Assembly (NCBI GenBank): GCA_033557465.1
Contig: CM066039.1
Location: 47,087,788 to 47,151,787 of the forward strand
Source of the DNA: Ichthyophis bannanicus
Lineage: Eukaryota; Chordata; Amphibia; Gymnophiona; Ichthyophiidae
Direction of reading: 5' to 3'
DNA length: 64,000 bases
Part shown: piece by piece, positions 22,601 through 33,339 of the stretch
Layout of the letters: each line of letters starts with the position of its first letter
Position numbering within the stretch: the stretch's first letter is position 1
The notes under the pieces: generated by a model
Told to the model about the DNA's origin: nothing
Databases searched by the model: none
What the model saw: the letters and a program-made list of their open reading frames with translations, nothing else
Translations under genes and position numbers: made by a program

Positions 22601-25600
22601 CTGCTGAGTGGCACTGGGATTTTATACAGTAAAAATGGAAGTTGACTCATCCAGTACCATAAGAGATTATTTTTTAACCGGTGCTACTTGTGATCTTCAA
22701 AATATGAAGCTGCTACTCTTGATCTTCTTCTTAGTTCTACTTTCTATTTTCTCCACATTTCCTTTCAATAAACAAGTAACCCTTTTTCATTTACAGCTAT
22801 GGCTCTGACTTTCTTAAAAGCCAAACAAGAGGCACTTCTCCAGCAAGACTGATCCGATACTGCTAGCCCCCCTCCCCCACCATAGGGATCACCATAGATC
22901 CCCAAGACAACTTATGGAAATGAGAGTGGCTGGCGATAAAGGGAACTTTAAAATAAAATTAAGAAAATAAAAGGTCAATGGTTATTTCTTTGGAAATTCA
23001 ACAAAAAGAGGTTTCTCTGAGACCGTGTTTTCTAACTAACAAAATCTATTTCAGGGGCTCTGCTCTAATTTTGCCCAAAGTCAAAAGCAGATTATTTTTC
23101 AGTAAAAACTTACAAGAGCCCAAAAGGCTGGAAATATTTCATCATTTAAAAGTCCTAATGAAAGTGCTTTTCAAATCAGCTGTTACCTTCTGGTGCCCCC
23201 TAGTGTTCTGAATGAATGTGAGTCTCCTGCTAATTCCAGCAAGTCAAAGGGCAGAGCTGTCCAGCTTACCAACTTCTGAGGGGAAATTGTGTGAGGCCAT
23301 TTAAAAAAAAAAGAGTCCATCTCTGGGCATCCCAAAAACTTCATAAAGCAAAAGCCCCAAGAAATCCCCAGTGCAGCATCCAAAATCTTAATCACAACCA
23401 GAGTCTTAGGACTTTGTTCCCCACAAAATGGCAAGTCACAACAATTAACAGGTCTCATTTTGTGGAACTATGTACATTGGCACGGCTGCAGTTCCCCAAC
23501 CTCTGCCTTAGTTCCTCGCTTGGCAGTTTCTTTTGCTCCATTTGGGCTTCCAACTCAGACCCAGTCTCCATGAGCTTTCATTCACTGCTGTTACAACTCA
23601 CCTAGCCCAACCATTACAGGGAGGGTCCTTTATTACAACACTCCCCAGAACCTAGTACCCTAATTCCAGTCAGTAGTGTTTTCAAACTAAGAGGAAAAAA
23701 CACCTATTGAATGAAACACCCTGCCTTCATTTTCTGCCTCGGATAGCAAGAAGTTGACAGCTTCTTCTTATGTTATACACAGGCTTGTACCAAACTTGTT
23801 ATATTTGCATCTTGAATCACGGGCAGGCCACTCCTCCTTTTTAATCAGATGTCATAACTTTTAAAAAGTGTTCAGACATGGATTAATTATGGCAATAAAG
23901 TAATTTAATACCACATGTCAGCATGTCTTTTATTCGCCTGTCAGCCAGTGTTGTTATTCTGAATCCATCAAGCCCGAGACACAAGAAAATGGGAAGGTTT
24001 AGAGGTAGGCAGATTTCATATCGGAGCCTACAGGTCCCGGGTATTTACTCAGGGAAGACACAGCCGCTATCAGAGCCAACAAATAGCATGGATCAGCCAC
24101 TCTTTATCCCTCACTCTGCACCCATTTATTGTCCGACTCCAATTACTCTTGCTCCGTGTTGCACTTTATAATGCAGAACCCAATCCCTCAACCTGCCCCT
24201 CTAGATCATGGAAAATAATGGTGAAGAAGGATGCAAGGTTTCCTTAGCCTGCCCAGTCCTGCTGCAGTACTCAGGGCTGGCTTAATCATGAGCTGAACCA
24301 TTAGCGTAAGGTGGGAGTAAAGACCATCTCCTCAGCACCACAAAAATGTCAAGAACCATCAGTGCAGGGAGGGTCAGTGATTTTTGAATTATCTATATAC
24401 TCGGGTAAATGGATTATGGCAATTTTCCTCACTATAGATACATATGTGAAATGAAGTTTAACATTTAAAAGTATGAAGGCAGATTTTAGATAGGAAATGG
24501 AGAGGGGAATTCCCACGTCCAGGTCAGGATGTAGAGAATTTACAAGAGGATCCGCCAAATGTAGATCCTCTTGTGAAAACAGATGCACTGCAGGTCTCTC
24601 CAAATCCAATGGGAACAGTGCTTTTAAAAGGCTACATATGAGCTAGCAGAACCATTTCTCTCTCAATCACCCCTGCCCTCAATCTCTCTCCTAATGACCT
24701 GCCAATACATTCAATGACCTCCCCAACACTCCTGCCCAATAAGTGATTCTCTCCACATCAGATCCTTCCTACCACTCCAAAGCATCTGATCACCCAACAT
24801 GCACCCTCCCAGATGAAGACTCTTTCAACCAACCTCCCAGCGACAAGCCCCCCCCGCCCCCCACCAAGGCCTCCTTTGCCAGAAACCATTCCATCACCAA
24901 TCCCCTTCCCCAGCCTTACCAGGGTACTCAGTATCTAATGGGAGTAACAGTGATCTCTAGTCACTTCTGCTCTTATGGTACCAAGTTCTAAACTGGCACT
25001 CATGACCCCTTAGTGGTTAACTCACTGTACTGAGGTAGTACTATGAGATGACCACTAGGGGTCATGGGCACTATTTTGGAACACCGTGCTGTAAAAATAG
25101 AAGAGACTGGGGATGGTATCTGCTCCCCGTAGACACGAGACCTCAGTAAAGCCAGGGAAGGGGATCATGTGATGCGTTGGGAAGGGGACTGGATGTACTG
25201 GTGGGTCACTGAGAAGAGATCAAAGTCAAGGGGGATGAAGGATGGGGGGTGATCCGTAAATGCCAGTGTCTATATTTTTCCCTTGAGACATGGATTCTCC
25301 TTTTGAAATGGAGGCCTGCCCTAACCACTCTCTCTTCCCCCACCTCCTGAAAAAAGAAATGTGTTAAGCATCACCACATTTACATAGCCCCTGTGCTAAA
25401 ATGGCATTTAGATGTGTAAGGTCATCTATGCCTGGGGATGCTTTTAAAATAACCCCCATAGCATTCAAATTGTGCATTTCTCTGGATCATTCCAGGACTG
25501 ATCATGTTTGTTTTTGTTGAATTTATCAAACATTGGGGACAGGCTAAAGACCTAAAGTTAATCTGGGGAGATTGGGGTGGGGGGCGTGCTTACAGGACTG

Positions 25601-28467
25601 AAGCTTCACCAAGAGCACTAGTGCCAGCCCTGGCAACACTGTAAAGCCTACCCAATTTCCAACTTTACGCTCATGTCCTGGCACCTAAGAATGCTCTGCA
25701 CTTATCCCAAGCTCTTTGGAATTTTGTTGCTGGTCTGGTTTCTGCTGGGAGACTTTAGACCTCTTATCCTTTTAGGGACAGTTTCTCCAAATGGGTAAGT
25801 TTTGCATATACCATGACAGTCATGAACCTCACTTCTAAACCACGGTATCCCAGTATCTCAAATTTACTGCTAAACCTTGGCGTAGCACTTGCACTGTCCC
25901 TCCATTGCTGTTCTTCTAGTGTTACAACAATTTTCATTTCACTGGAGGTTCAGTGGTACCTGGCTTGTTTTCTATTTTCTTTCTGTAACCTGCCTTTAAA
26001 ATAAATTATTTTAAGCTGGGTGCAATGTTTGCAAGTCAAATTTTATGGCATGGTGCAAAGTTACATAAAAGGACCCCAGCAGGGTATAGGATGAGCAAGT
26101 AACCCCCCCCCCCCCAGACCCCCAATAAAACAAAAAACACAGAAGCTACTCTGCTCACTGTGTATCCACTGAGTTAAGTTATTCAATGCTACCAACAATG
26201 TTTTGATGTGAAACCAGATTTTAAAAGGACCTAAGGTTTAAAATGCAGGGGGGAAAAAACAATTATTTCTCCAACAAAGAAATCGTCCATTTTTTTTTAG
26301 CAGTGAAAAATAAATTCCCCAAACACTTATTTCAGATAAAAAGACGTTTAGAATAACTGATAAAGCCAGAGCCACCTCTGCACTCTAGAAGGGTAAAGAC
26401 AAAGCAGAGATGTTGAGAAGTTCTGCTATATACTGTGTAGTACAAACAGAATCAAGCAAACTGCCCAATAAACATACAGGGTGGCCCAAAACAAGTGAGA
26501 ACATTTCATAAATTAAAAGCTTAAATAGTTTACTTATTTACCTTTTTTAGCTATATAATGTCTTTATTTCGACAATTTCCGGTAGCCATCTTTTTTTTTA
26601 ATTTGTTAATCGTTTACATCTGTCTTTTTGATTTTTTAAATAAAAAAAAAAAAACTTATATTCTACGAGATGTTCTCACTTTTTGGGGGCCACCCTGAAT
26701 CGTCTTTTCCTCCTCTATAAAAATGTTAAAGAGGACGCATGCATTTTGTGCAGTGGCTGTCAATCTAAGTCACAAAACAGCTTAAAGTCGTCCCTTCTAT
26801 GCTAACAGTGGCACACACATAACGCTACTCCTGCTGGAATTCTGCATGCAATAATTCAACATTTTGCACTTTTTGTGTTAATTTCAAAGAAAATATCACT
26901 CAGAAAGAATATGCTTTGTTAGACTGATACACCAAGCATGACGAGTTTGCATAATTCAGACCTGTTGACCCAGAAGTTTGAATTATGTTTGCAGAATTCC
27001 AGCAGGAGAAACACACCTGGGACTCTGGCCACCAGCACTTTGTCTTTCAGTAGATTCAGGCTGCAAGCAACCCCACGAGGAACCAACCATTAACCAGTTA
27101 CCGGTGGCAAACGTATCATCAGGTCTTGGGTGGAAGCATGGTGCAAATTCCACCCAGGCGGACCCGGGAAAGTAGGGGAGCCCAGTTCCAGCCGCTCCCC
27201 TCTCCTTCCCGGGGTCCCATTCTGAACTTTTGCCACTGGCTAGGCTAAAGCCACCTCTCTAAGCACTACTGCCACCCACCGGCGGCGGCGTCGTCACTCA
27301 CCCGGGCGTGTTGACCCAGATGATGTCCAGGTGGCAGAAGTAGATGCATTCCTTATCCAGCCAGCTGTTGCACGAGCATCGCTTGCTCCTCAGCAGGTGC
27401 CTGCCGCCGGGCGCCGCCTGCTGGGGGTCCAGGGAAGCGGCTCCGTCACCTGCAGCAGAGAAAGGAGGCGGAGAGCGTGAGGCTCTGAGCTCAGCGCCTG
27501 TGGAATGCGCGGCGGCGGCTCCCGCTGCACGTTTACGCCTCATTCTCACGGATTAAAAGGATTACAGGGCACAAAACTTTCTGAGCAGACGCATTCTTGT
27601 TGCTTGTAGTGTAAGGGCACTGTGCAAACAGATATCCCTCCTCCCCCTTGCTGTGACCTTTTACGGCCAAAAGAAAAATAATTGCAAAGATAGGCACCCA
27701 CGTCAACTCCCCAGTAAAACGAGAAGAAAGAAAGATCGAGGTGAACGAATGGAAATGCACTGCAGTGCAAGTGTGCAGAATGACATGCAACTGATTTAAT
27801 ACGTCCTCGCCTGCCAAATTTTGTTTCAAAATTTGGGAACCTTGCATTTGGGGAAGGGGAACCCCCCGGGAGACTTTTTGCCGTGCTGCACAGTTCTCAC
27901 TTCTAAAAATGTCATGCAAAGGATCCGAAATCCATCACATAAATTAGAAATATGTATTCTCCATTCTTAATGTATACAATAAATAGGGAAAGCTCGGCAA
28001 TTTTGTGAGTGTTTCTTCCACGCAAGATACACATGGAGGCTTCCCTTGATCTCCTTCTGAATAATGTTTATAACCCCAAAACAATCCCGTTACCCTTTTG
28101 CCTGACGTAGCACCCCAGTAGAAAGCTGAATTTAGACAAAAAGAGAAACTTTTTACTGTGTGGTATAGCAATGGACAGCACGGGACAGCAATTAAACCAA
28201 CAGATTACCCACCCACCCCATCACGTTGCAAAGGGATCAAAAGCTATGTTAGCCCTTCTGATAAAAAGAGAACTCCCCTTTCAATGTCGCCCTCAAAAGT
28301 ATCAAAACCCAAGCGTACTTTGCAGATAAAAATCTGCACCTACAGAATCAAGCAGAAAGAACACATTGACAATCTATCGCCGTGCAAAGCTTCTCCTGTT
28401 TACCTTCTTCCAGCACTATGCACAGACAGAGCGCTATGGAAAGCATGCTGGCTGGTCTCTCTGCCAT
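19548..28467 (-). CDS. EDN2: Preproendothelin-2, five coding exons (28404-28467, 27302-27449, 22287-22406, 20956-21054, 19548-19638)
   Basis: Secreted precursor of the vasoactive peptide endothelin-2, which acts on G-protein-coupled endothelin receptors. The joined exons (522 nt) encode 173 residues plus stop; human EDN2 has 178. Visible parts: signal peptide (about 1-22, hydrophobic core 8-19), furin site RSKR at 42-45, mature endothelin 46-66 with Cys46, 48, 56 and 60 and the C-terminal HLDIIW, the converting-enzyme bond Trp66-Val67, the linker [15 protein letters not shown] at 75-89 with a second basic cleavage site, an endothelin-like domain with Cys92, 94, 102 and 106, and a basic C-terminus ending VWKRKR. 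Trp-Leu at mature positions 6-7 and the PYGLGNPP linker identify EDN2 rather than EDN1 or EDN3. All four introns (954, 4895, 1232 and 1317 nt) are GT-AG and phases match. Mature positions 4 (Asn) and 12 (Ile) differ from human Ser and Val. No disabling change is seen. Confidence 0.95.
20434..20741. mobile_element. 308-bp MITE with GGGCCC ends and TAA target duplication (EDN2 intron 4)
   Basis: The left end is AGGGCCCTTTTAC and the mirrored right end GGGGCCCTTTCAG, flanked by TAA at 20431-20433 and 20742-20744. A TWA target suggests the PIF/Harbinger superfamily. A related end occurs near 48690. Confidence 0.65.
20956..21054 (-). CDS. EDN2: EDN2 coding exon 4 (variable propeptide)
   Basis: The acceptor is CTTGTTTTAATCTGTAG and the donor AG|GTAGGC. 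The 99 nt keep phase from exon 3 to exon 5 and encode 32 charged, polar residues (112-143), starting [19 protein letters not shown] and ending LRVL, followed by a split Arg. The LR end matches the LLQRLR end of the equivalent human exon; the middle is poorly conserved, as usual for this part of the precursor. Confidence 0.85.
22287..22406 (-). CDS. EDN2: EDN2 coding exon 3 (big-endothelin C-terminus and endothelin-like peptide)
   Basis: The acceptor is TTTTTCCCTTACCAG and the donor CG|GTAGAT. Residues 72-110 read [11 protein letters not shown], then KRRKR, then [18 protein letters not shown]. The four cysteines repeat the endothelin spacing (Cys-x-Cys-x7-Cys-x3-Cys), as in the endothelin-like domain of all family precursors. 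The linker is almost the same as in mammalian EDN2. Confidence 0.96.
25790..25852 (+). repeat. Dispersed repeat shared with 49675-49735
   Basis: CTCCAAATGG and ATACCATGACAGTCATGAAC, then CTCACTTCTAA occur at both sites in the same orientation. The family is unknown. Confidence 0.55.
26477..26697. mobile_element. Mariner-type MITE (EDN2 intron 2)
   Basis: The left end CAGGGTGGCCCAAAACAAGT, then GAGAACAT is mirrored at the right as ATGTTCTCACTTTTTGGGGG, then CCACCCTG. TA precedes the left end; AA follows the right end (a decayed TA). The 221-bp length has no transposase. Ends and TA target match the Tc1/mariner superfamily. Confidence 0.8.
27302..27449 (-). CDS. EDN2: EDN2 coding exon 2 (mature endothelin peptide)
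   Basis: It is preceded by a pyrimidine-rich acceptor (CTTTCTCTGCTGCAG) and followed by the strong donor GTGAGT. It encodes residues 23-70: a short Ala/Gly/Pro-rich propeptide, furin site RSKR, and the mature peptide beginning [11 protein letters not shown] and ending FCHLDIIW, followed by VNTP. The CxCx7CxxxC spacing gives the two disulfides of the family. Exon 2 and its upstream flank are GC-rich, consistent with a position near the promoter. Confidence 0.97.
28404..28467 (-). CDS. EDN2: EDN2 coding exon 1 (signal peptide)
   Basis: ATG at 28467 opens [21 protein letters not shown], then one base of Gly22 before the donor GTAAAC. It has a short N-region, a hydrophobic run at residues 8-19 and a helix-breaking Gly at the exon junction, like the LHEG end of human EDN2 exon 1. 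Met8 (28446) is in frame and could also start translation; the upstream ATG is preferred because it keeps a normal-length signal peptide. There is no experimental support for the cleavage site. Confidence 0.85.
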
Positions 28468-28620
28468 CTCTGATTGCTTTTTGGCTATTCAGCAGCTTTC
28501 GGCGAGAATGACAGCTCCAGCTCAGAGCCACAGGTGCTCTGTGCTGCAAGCGAGGGTTTAGCACGGATTAAATATGCAGAGCAGCCCTGATGCGCTCAGG
28601 CAGGAGGCCACGCCCCCAAC
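28468..28620 (-). promoter_or_regulatory. EDN2: EDN2 5'UTR and core promoter candidate
   Basis: On the minus strand a TATTTAA box lies at 28574-28568, about 100 bp upstream of the start codon, which would place transcription start near 28540. A CACGCCCCC-type GC box is at 28608-28617, and two AGAGATAAA GATA-like sites lie further out, near 28703 and 28733. Endothelin promoters are known to use TATA and GATA elements. Use of these particular sites is inference. Confidence 0.5.
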
Positions 28621-28649
28621 AGGGGAAACAAACTCAGCTCCTCCCTTGG

Positions 28650-29035
28650 CAGGGACCCAGCCCGCATTCCCTCAGTCTTGTGCTGCTTCCCAGGAACCGT
28701 TTTATCTCTTTCTGAGGATGTTATGATGCTTTTTATCTCTGTCATAAATGCCTGTTGATGAGAGACGGGAGAGGGACTGTGCTGAGGGTCTCTAGGCTAC
28801 CCCGAGGGACCGTTCGGGCTCCCGGGCATCTTTCAGTCAACAAGGAAAGGAGTCTTTGCCAGCAGTGTGTGCGGTCAGATAAATACGTTTAGGACCTTTG
28901 GGGTCAGGGCTATGCTAAGGTTCTGATTAATTTTATACGAGCAAATGTGCATTGAAAGTTATATATCTATAATTAAATATTGCAAGTGCTCCTCATGATT
29001 TACCTGAGAACTTTCTCCTGCGCTTTACCATTTTT
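28650..29035. other. EDN2 upstream flank
   Basis: No gene is seen. A few GATA-like sites are present. Confidence 0.3.
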
Positions 29036-29105
29036 CAGCTCAAATGGATTCATTTGATTGAAGGAAAAGGCGGGATACAAAATTTGTTGAATAAATAAAT
29101 TAAGG
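29036..29105 (+). mobile_element. L2-like 3' tail relic
   Basis: AAAGGCGGGATACAAAATTT, then GTTGAATAAATAAATTAA is the terminal segment shared by L2 elements and L2-tailed SINEs in this window. Confidence 0.6.
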
Positions 29106-29459
29106 CCACACTTCGAGAGCCTTCATTGTAACTGCCATGGAAGTTTCTTCCGGTTTTATTCCTACATCTTCCTTTTTTAGGATCTGTCTACTCAAGGTCC
29201 TTGGTGGGAGGTGAAAAACCATGACTTCCTCTAAAATCCAGTATTCTGAATCCCACCCCTAGGTGTCACTGTTCTGCAAGGTCTGGTATCCCCTATATCC
29301 CATACCAGGTGCCTTGGATACTGGCTTGGTGCTATTCCCAGGCTCTGTCAGTCCAATGAAATGAAACCAGATGTCCCATATGGAAGTGCAGAGTATCACA
29401 ATGAAGCCTTCCTCTGGGTTATGCTAATAGTGTTCTATTAAATATTAAAATGCCTTGTT

Positions 29460-29915
29460 TTTTTTTTATTTGCTTGCTTATTTATTTGTGTATTTGTTTG
29501 CTTAAAACAATTTATAAACTGCCAGTCACTAGTTGCTCTAGGCATACAACAAAACATAAGAAATAATCAAATTACACACACAAACACATAATACAAAAGA
29601 TACACAATCAGACCAATACAGAAAGGAAGGGAGGGCCTTAACCTTCTTCCTAAAATCCAAATAATCACTTACAGCCCTGCTCTCGATGGGAGGCGTGTGC
29701 CATAGCTGCAGAATCGTAATAGAAAAAAATATGTTTTCTCAATCCTATCCGACGTGCGTCTCTCAAAGCTGGGACGGGTAATAAGAACTAATGCTGGGAT
29801 TTTAGAGAGCATTCAGGAGAATTAACCTGAAGTGACAATGATAATGGAGGTAATTTAGCAAGTCTCCAGCCTACTTAATCACTTTAAATTGGACCTGCCA
29901 TTCCATAGGGGGCCA
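29460..29915 (-). mobile_element. L2-like LINE 3' relic
   Basis: On the minus strand it ends in an AAATAAAT-type tail preceded by CAGTTTATAAATTGTTTTAA. Upstream, short decayed coding traces of an L2 C-terminus are suggested (a CTTTCTGT...AGGGAGGGCC region). No intact frame remains. Confidence 0.45.
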
Positions 29916-29917
29916 AT

Positions 29918-30081
29918 CAGGGCCGACCCCAGAGTTGGTTCAAGGTGTTGGCGCCTAGGCAAATCTTAAGTCTTATGCCCTCCTTGGCTGTCCGAATCTA
30001 TTGTTTAACTTTCAATGCCTTGCTTTATACCACCCCTCAGAAGTCACTACCCTCGTTTGCCTAACCGTTGGGCCAGCCCTA
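29918..30081. mobile_element. MITE with CAGGGCCGGCCC-type ends (copy 2)
   Basis: Ends CAGGGCCGACCC and GGGCCAGCCCTA. The flanking octamers GGGCCAAT and GGACTAAT agree at six of eight positions, compatible with an old hAT target duplication. Inverted relative to copy 1 at 17423. Confidence 0.6.
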
Positions 30082-30094
30082 GGACTAATGTAAC

Positions 30095-30318
30095 GCATAC
30101 AAGAGCAACTTTACTAAGGAATGAGCCAGAGCACGCACTTCTGGCACGATATCAGCACAGAGGTCCACTCTAGTGTTCATGGGCATGTGCCTCTATCCCC
30201 CATGCTGACAGTACATTGCAACCACATATCACTGCGTTAACTGGCATGGTGCCATACTTAATGCCACCGATTGAGGTAGCATTAATGGAAACAGTCGCAG
30301 TTAACGCGTGCCCATAAA
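30095..30318. repeat. MITE half, cut by the CR1 at 30319
   Basis: AACTTTACTAAGGAATGAGC, then TAACGCGTGCCCAT resembles the TTTACTAA-type fold-backs at 3479, 38710 and 48690. Confidence 0.4.
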
Positions 30319-31600
30319 GACATAAGATATGCCATACTGGGTCAGACTAAAGGTCCATCAAGCCCAGTATCCTTTTTCCAACCGTGGCCTATCCAGGTAA
30401 CAAGTACCTGTCGGATTTCCAAAAGATTCCTTGTGCACTTTAATAATAATTTATGAACTTTTCCTCCAGGAACTTGTCCAAACCTCTTTTAAACCCAGCT
30501 ACAATAACAGCTTTTACTACATCTTCTAGCAATGAATTCTAGAGTTACATTATGCGTTTGAGTGAAAAAATATTTTCTCCGATTAGTCTTAAATGTTTCT
30601 TATCTTTCTATTTTGTATAGGAGTAAACAACCCAATCCACGTTTACCCGTTCCACTCCATTCATTAATTTATAGACGTCTATCATATCTCCCCTCAGCCG
30701 TCTCTTTTCCAGGTTGAAGAGCCCTAACCTTTTAAGCCTTTCCTCATAGGGGTATCCTTCCATCCTCTTCACCATTTTGGTGGCTCTTCTCTGAACCTTT
30801 TCTAATTCTGCTATATCCTTTTTAAGATATGGCAACCAGAACTGGACACAATATTCAAGGTGCGGTTCCACCATGGAACGATACAGAGGCATTATGATGT
30901 CATCCTTTGTTTTATTATCTATTCCTTTCCTTATGATTCCTAGCATTCTATTTGCTTTCTTGGCCACAGCTGCACACTGGACCGAGGGTTTCAACATATC
31001 CACAATGACACCTAAATCCTTTTTCTGAGTCATGGTTCTTAATGTGGAACCTTGCATTGTATAACCATAGTTTTGGGTTGATCTTTCCTAGGTGCATAAA
31101 TTTCCACTGATCCATATTAAATTTCATCTGCCATTTGGATGCCCTGTCTCCCAATTCTAGTACTACTACTATTACTACTGAGCATTTTATATAGTGCTAC
31201 AAGACATACGCAGCACCTCAAGGTCCTCTTGCAATTTTTTACAATCCTCTTGTATTTTAACTATTTTGAATAATTTTGTGTCATCTGCAAATTTAATAAT
31301 CATTTCCATGTAATTTATGAATATGTTAAAAAGCAGCGGAGCCAGCACAGATCTCTGGAGTACACCATTATTCACCTTTCTCCAGTGAGAAAATTTGCCA
31401 TTTAGCCCTACTCTCTGTATTCTTTTAACCATTTCCCAAACTACAATAGTACACTGCCTCCTATCCCATGACTTTTTAATTTCCTCAAAAGTCTCTCAAG
31501 AGAGATCTTGTCAAAGTTTTTTTTTTGAAAAATTCTGATACACTATATCAACCAGCTCACCATTATTCACACCTTCAAAAAATATAGCAGATTAGTGAGA
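30319..31600 (-). mobile_element. CR1 family A LINE, 5'-truncated, frameshifted
   Basis: The minus-strand tail starts at 30319 (CATAAGATATGCCATACTGG as read on plus). RT fragments: thumb with [19 protein letters not shown] (about 30850), [10 protein letters not shown] (about 31275) and RKVNNGVLQRSVLAPLLFNI (about 31370). A 60-bp foreign piece with TACTACTACTATTACTACT interrupts it at about 31155-31215. Several indels and stops are present. Confidence 0.88.
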
Positions 31601-31860
31601 AAAGAGTTTGCAAACAGGAAGTCAGCATTAGACTTCGGTGGGGGCCAGAGTCAAACAGTCTTGCATCTCTGGAGGTTTAAGGTAAGTGCTACAAGGCTGT
31701 TTGAGACCACTGCTGCCTCTGCGGGCCCTGGAGAGGGTCAGCAGAGGTGGAAATGAGGGCCAAAGATAGGGTGTGAATAGGGGAAGGAATGGGGGGGGGG
31801 GGGGCGGCGGCGCAAGGGATGAAGTTCGCCTAGGGCCCTGGTTTGTTACACTATGCTCTG
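31601..31860. other. Unassigned repeat-like sequence with poly-G tract
   Basis: A poly-G tract lies near 31790-31804. The segment ending GCCTAGGGCCCTGG resembles parts of 32440-32650 and 50440-50600, so it is probably a dispersed repeat of unknown type. Confidence 0.35.
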
Positions 31861-32440
31861 ACTGATTTAATGAAACACAAAATTTGCACCATCTTTTGGT
31901 GTAAAGTAGATGTTCTTTCCTTTGAACTTATAATCTAGTGTATTGGACATTCTCTCTTTTTTAGACATGTACCTTTTTATATGCAGCTTTCTGAAGAGCT
32001 CTTTTAGGTCAGAGTACAGTTGAATTTCTTCCAGTAGATGGGACAGAACGTTAGTCCCTTTGATACAGAGACTTCTTGCTGTGATAGTTGGTGATTGGAG
32101 AGATTTATTATACCCACATCATTTGTACTTTTATCAGTGTCCGTGAAGGTTTGTTTGGGATAATTGTCATGCACTTCTGGTAGTTGTATGTCCTGGTTCT
32201 GGCCTTCATCTTCATCTAGTGGGTCCAGAGCACTAGATGATTCATCCCAGCTGTAAATCTAGTCTTGGGGGATGCTGGTCATGGATGAAACCATTCAGTG
32301 TTCTTTGGTTTTTCTCTGATGGCTCTGTGTTTCATAGCATGGAATTCTTGCAGCTCTGCCGCCAGCTGTTCTTTGAGGTTGGTGTTTAATTCCTGTATAT
32401 CTTTCATGATTTCTTCTTTCTGAAAGTCTGCATCAGAGGG
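31861..32440 (-). mobile_element. Penelope-like element, N-terminal region relic
   Basis: Minus-strand frames give NLSNHQLSQQEVSVSKGLTF followed, after a shift, by LYSDLKELFRKLHIKRYMSK. The order NLSxxxLxxxExxxxSKGLxF, then a basic helix, is typical of the N-terminus of Penelope-like reverse transcriptases. An acidic stretch (DPLDEDEGQNQD) precedes it. The RT core is not present. Confidence 0.5.
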
Positions 32441-33335
32441 GAGAGGGGTGGAAGCAACAGATAACAAAAGGCAGGAACCATGATGCAGAACCGGCGAGTT
32501 TAGATAAGTGCTGCATTATAATTTCCAAGCCATTGCTGCTGTAAAAGGCCCTGGAGAAGGGTGACAGCAGCAGAAATGGGGTCTCCCCCAAGGGCCAGTG
32601 CTCTGGGCGACTGCCTAGTTTGCCTAAGGTTTGCACTGGCCTTGCTCTATGGATATATGATCTAGGCATACTCTGCTTCTTGGAAACAACCTTGTGGGCA
32701 TGGAGAAGCTTTCTTGTTTGTACATCCAGTTTTCAGTATATTTTGGAAACCAGTTTACAGTTCCAAAGCTATATGAAAGTATAGCATTTGAAAAATGTTT
32801 GATGTTTTCCTCCAAGAAGGTTGCCACAGCACATTTGTCAAAGCCAAAAGTCATCTGAAAAGCTTTTTACTAGAGATAGTTGCTCCACTAGATGTTGATC
32901 ACTAGGCCTATAAAGCAAATTATGTTCAAATAGTAGGCATGAGGTCACCTCTAGGCTTTTACCAGTTTTAGGATTAAAACTAAACCCATACCTCAAAGAG
33001 ATAAGAAGCATACTCAAAGGATTAAGTGCTATATAAAACAAGAGTGGTGACAAGGAATCTCCCTGAAATATTCCTTGCTGGATTGTAATATTAAGAATGG
33101 TGAACTGTCCATCTGCATATTGTAGGTGGAGTGTGGCTTGCCATATTTTCAATGTGAATTTGGTGTACTCAACCAATTTAGAATTTATTTTGTACATTTC
33201 AAGTCAATTTATTATCCAGGAATGCAGGACATTAGCACTAGCCATGATGGCTTTATTTAGCAATAGCTTGCCTTGGTGCCATATACACCCTTCTTGTTAT
33301 CCTTCTGTTCTACTGCCAATCAATACTGGAATCAA
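32441..33335 (-). mobile_element. R2/R4-like non-LTR retrotransposon relic
   Basis: The minus strand encodes KLVEYTKFTLKIWQATLHLQ, then IQQGIFQGDSLSPLLFYIAL, an RT palm block. The catalytic box has decayed (LLFEHNLLY where a DD is expected). MTFGFDKCAVATFL follows in another frame. The QGDSLSPLLF type with this context suggests the R2/R4 group, but the clade is uncertain. Confidence 0.6.
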
Positions 33336-33339
33336 TATG

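Larger units (their letters stand above)
22407..27301 (-). other. EDN2: EDN2 intron 2 (4.9 kb)
   Basis: GT at 27301-27300, AG at 22408-22407. It holds a mariner-type MITE (26477-26697), homopolymer tracts (poly-A near 22461-22480, poly-C near 26102-26116), a dispersed repeat shared with 49.7 kb (25790-25852), and two CTCF-like motifs. I see no other coding sequence in it. Confidence 0.8.

Noticed and set aside
27344..27556. Plus-strand frame over EDN2 exon 2
   Set aside because: Antisense shadow of the endothelin exon.
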